Of a DNA stretch of 10,144 nucleotides, positions 8,909-10,144 are shown in pieces. Below the pieces are notes generated by a model. It had not been told where the DNA came from. It was given only the letters and a program-made list of their open reading frames with translations, and ran no database searches. Source of the DNA: Anaerolineaceae bacterium (GTDB taxonomy: Bacteria; Chloroflexota; Anaerolineae; JAAYZQ01); NCBI GenBank assembly GCA_012514775.1, contig JAAYZQ010000373.1, positions 1 to 10,144 of the forward strand, written 5' to 3'. The translations under genes were made by a program, and so were the position numbers. Every line of letters starts with the position of its first letter. The stretch's first letter is position 1.

Positions 8909-8955
8909 TACACTCCTTTTTGCGCTAACTCGAACCTCACTCCACGAACAGTGGC

Positions 8956-8984
8956 AGTATACCACGCTGCAGAAGAACTGTCAA
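8956..8984 (-). promoter_or_regulatory. strong sigma70-type promoter of the cold-shock gene
   Basis: On the minus strand, TTGACA (8979-8984, perfect) and TATACT (8956-8961, 5/6) are separated by 17 bases. Transcription would start near 8949, giving a leader of about 130 bases before the csp ATG, similar to the long leaders known for cspA-type genes. Confidence 0.8.
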
Positions 8985-9050
8985 ATTGGCAACAGCACTC
9001 GCCTATGAGCCACCGTCCTCGACCCACGAGGTTCTCTCTGCCGTCTGTGC

Positions 9051-9079
9051 TTGTGTTTTTCGCCGCCTTAAGGTAGAAT
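9051..9079 (+). promoter_or_regulatory. candidate promoter of the plus-strand envelope gene
   Basis: TTGTGT (9051-9056) and TAGAAT (9074-9079) with 17-base spacing, 3/6 and 5/6 matches. Predicted start near 9086 gives a short leader with GAGG (9088-9091) eight bases before ATG 9100. It is divergent from the csp promoter, with about 65 bp between the two -35 elements. Confidence 0.45.
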
Positions 9080-9099
9080 CCAGGGCCGAGGCGCTTTCT

Positions 9100-9807
9100 A
9101 TGAACAGAGGCTATGCATTTGGTTTTTTGATCGTTCTCATGGTGGTCATCCTGGGCATCTACGTGGCCTATACCGGATTCCAGGCCAGCCGGGAGGCTTT
9201 GGAGGCACAGGCCACTGTGCCCGTCGCATCGCAAGGCATGGCGACCCGGCCACCCACCCGGGCGCCGGCCACGGCCACGCCGACGCCTGTGACGGGCATC
9301 ACCGTCACCCTGACAGCCATCGGGCCCCTGAACCCGCCCGCGACCGAGGAGCCGGCGGCTACTGCCGAGCCCACCATCGCCGCGCCCACAGAGCCGGCGC
9401 TCCCCGCGGCCACCGACCCGCCGCCGCCCACGGAAACGCCGCCGTCACCGGCAGCCACGCCCATCTCGTCGCCCGCCTACCAGTTCCGGGTCGCCGGCCC
9501 GCCCGGGCCCAATCCCAACGACTCCAACTGCTGCTATATCGTGGGCACCGTACGCGACGCCGCGGGCAATGGGCTCGAGGGCCTGCTGGTCAAGATCTTG
9601 AACGACTGGAACCGCGACATACCGCCGGCCGTGACCAAGGGAGGTGGCGAGGCGGGCCGCTACGACCTCCCCGTCGGCCGCGAAACGGTCACCTGGTACA
9701 TCATGCTCGTCGACGCTTCCGGCAATCAGATCAGCTCCCAGGTGCAGATCCAGTTCAACGCCAACGTCGCGGGCATCTATCGGGTCGATTGGGTGCGCAC
9801 CTACTAA
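9100..9807 (+). CDS. membrane-anchored protein with Thr/Pro/Ala linker and C-terminal beta-sandwich-like domain
   Basis: A 235-residue protein of unknown function. Residues 6-26 (AFGFLIVLMVVILGIYVAY) form one hydrophobic segment after a short, positively charged N-terminus, so this is an uncleaved signal anchor with the rest outside the cell. Residues ~45-125 are a low-complexity Thr/Pro/Ala/Glu linker (for example RPPTRAPATATPTPVTG). Residues ~126-235 look like a compact beta-rich domain of the carboxypeptidase-regulatory/Ig-like sort (GTVRDAAGNGLEGLLVKI, then GRYDLPVG and WYIMLVD), with an adjacent cysteine pair C144-C145. Such layouts are common in Chloroflexota surface proteins; that link is from general knowledge. 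I chose the ATG at 9100 because it directly precedes the hydrophobic segment and follows GAGG. A longer frame from 8986 would overlap the csp promoter and gives a non-membrane lead-in. It is a single gene with no operon partner visible. Confidence 0.8.
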   Translation: MNRGYAFGFLIVLMVVILGIYVAYTGFQASREALEAQATVPVASQGMATRPPTRAPATATPTPVTGITVTLTAIGPLNPPATEEPAATAEPTIAAPTEPALPAATDPPPPTETPPSPAATPISSPAYQFRVAGPPGPNPNDSNCCYIVGTVRDAAGNGLEGLLVKILNDWNRDIPPAVTKGGGEAGRYDLPVGRETVTWYIMLVDASGNQISSQVQIQFNANVAGIYRVDWVRTY

Positions 9808-9827
9808 CAAAAAGGCTACCCCAGCCT

Positions 9828-9878
9828 CCCCCACACGCTCTGCACCCCCACGCGCTCTGCACCCCCACGCGCTCTGTG
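9828..9878. repeat. three tandem copies of a 17-bp unit
   Basis: Units at 9828-9844, 9845-9861 and 9862-9878, consensus CCCCCACGCGCTCTGCA. The first differs by one base and the third in its last two bases. It starts 20 bp after the envelope gene stop and looks like a small slippage-type tandem repeat. Confidence 0.85.
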
Positions 9879-9893
9879 CGGATAACAATCCGC
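9878..9893 (+). terminator. short palindrome after the envelope gene
   Basis: GCGGAT-AACA-ATCCGC: a perfect six-base stem with a four-base loop, flanked by partly complementary GTG and CAC. No U run follows on the plus strand (GCACTTGTGG), so termination is uncertain. Confidence 0.3.
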
Positions 9894-9906
9894 GCACTTG
9901 TGGCAC

Positions 9907-10136
9907 AACGCTCCGTTGGTTTCTAAATCCGTTGTTGTCTTGTGGGAAGAACAGAACAACGGATTTTGAATAGAACGGATGGAGAGAGCGGCGTTGGAGA
10001 AGGGAAGAGCAGTGCAGTCTGAACGCTCCGTTGGTTTCTAAATCCGTTGTTGTCTTGTGTGAAGAACAGAACAACGGATTTTGAATAGAACGGATGGAGA
10101 GAGCGGCGCTGGAGAAGGGAAGAGCAGTGCAGTCTG
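9907..10136. repeat. 115-bp tandem repeat, two full copies, each with a perfect 12-bp inverted repeat
   Basis: Unit 1 is 9907-10021 and unit 2 is 10022-10136. They differ at only two positions (9945 G versus 10060 T; 9994 T versus 10109 C). A third copy may begin at 10137 (AACGCTTC, one mismatch in eight), right at the window edge. Inside each unit AAATCCGTTGTT and its exact complement (9925-9936 with 9955-9966; 10040-10051 with 10070-10081) enclose an 18-base spacer. Short TCCGTT/AACGGA motifs recur around the stem. No coding potential and no transposase are visible. Confidence 0.92.
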
Positions 10137-10144
10137 AACGCTTC

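Larger units (their letters stand above)
9808..10144. other. non-coding, repeat-rich right end
   Basis: About 340 bp with no supportable gene on either strand. It holds three 17-bp direct repeats, a short palindrome and two 115-bp tandem units. A 209-codon minus-strand frame across it is explained by the repeats and by the shadow of the envelope gene. Confidence 0.7.

Noticed and set aside
8986..9099. N-terminal extension of the envelope protein to an ATG at 8986
   Set aside because: It would overlap the promoter regions, lacks a ribosome site and puts 38 unrelated residues before an evident signal anchor.
9876..9893. Similarity to the lac operator (GCGGATAACAAT)
   Set aside because: Only 12 bases match, the flanks differ and the site lies behind a gene with no LacI-type regulator nearby; it is better explained as its own palindrome.
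9445..10074. 209-codon minus-strand frame over the right end
   Set aside because: It combines the shadow of the envelope gene with the 115-bp repeats, so it contains a duplicated segment caused by the repeat and no recognisable domain.
9828..10144. CRISPR array
   Set aside because: The 17-bp and 115-bp units are directly abutting tandem repeats with no unique spacers, and no cas gene is visible.

Overview
The window is GC-rich bacterial DNA. Seven intact or edge-cut genes plus a broken one lie on the minus strand, and one gene lies on the plus strand. The best guess for the source is a Chloroflexota (Anaerolineae/Caldilineae-like) bacterium. This rests on the high GC, the envelope protein with a membrane anchor and a long Thr/Pro/Ala linker, and the mix of house-keeping genes. 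No rRNA or other phylogenetic marker is present, so this is an inference.

Right to left along the minus strand: a cold-shock gene (csp, 8579-8817) has a strong sigma70-type promoter and a ~130-nt leader that contains a terminator hairpin, but its reading frame is broken by a one-base deletion. A non-coding gap of ~240 bp follows, then a LysR-type regulator (7405-8340). After a 113-bp gap with a good promoter, a dense co-directional run begins: small heat-shock protein Hsp20, Lon protease, a lone CheY-like receiver (its ATG overlaps the lon TGA), a PHP-phosphoesterase/AlbA_2 (Schlafen-type) fusion, an AAA+ ATPase with an N-terminal winged-helix-like region, a MogA/MoaB-type molybdopterin adenylyltransferase, and the first 106 codons of imidazolonepropionase (hutI), which runs off the left edge. 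Gaps in this run are -4 to 39 bp, except 84 bp with a strong GC hairpin between the PHP gene and the AAA gene. The run may therefore be one stress operon (hsp20-lon-receiver-PHP) followed by a partly separate AAA-mogA-hutI unit.

The right end holds a divergently transcribed plus-strand gene (9100-9807) for a membrane-anchored, probably surface-exposed protein with a C-terminal beta-sandwich-like domain. The last ~340 bp are non-coding and repeat-rich: three copies of a 17-bp unit, a short palindrome, and two nearly identical 115-bp tandem units, each with a perfect 12-bp inverted repeat.

The points most worth a second look are: the PHP-AlbA_2 protein beside an AAA+ ATPase in a protein-quality-control operon; the lesion in the cold-shock gene; the terminator (and possible leader peptide) inside that gene's 5' leader; and the 115-bp tandem element. 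Nothing recognisable as a complete known defence, CRISPR or mobile system was found.
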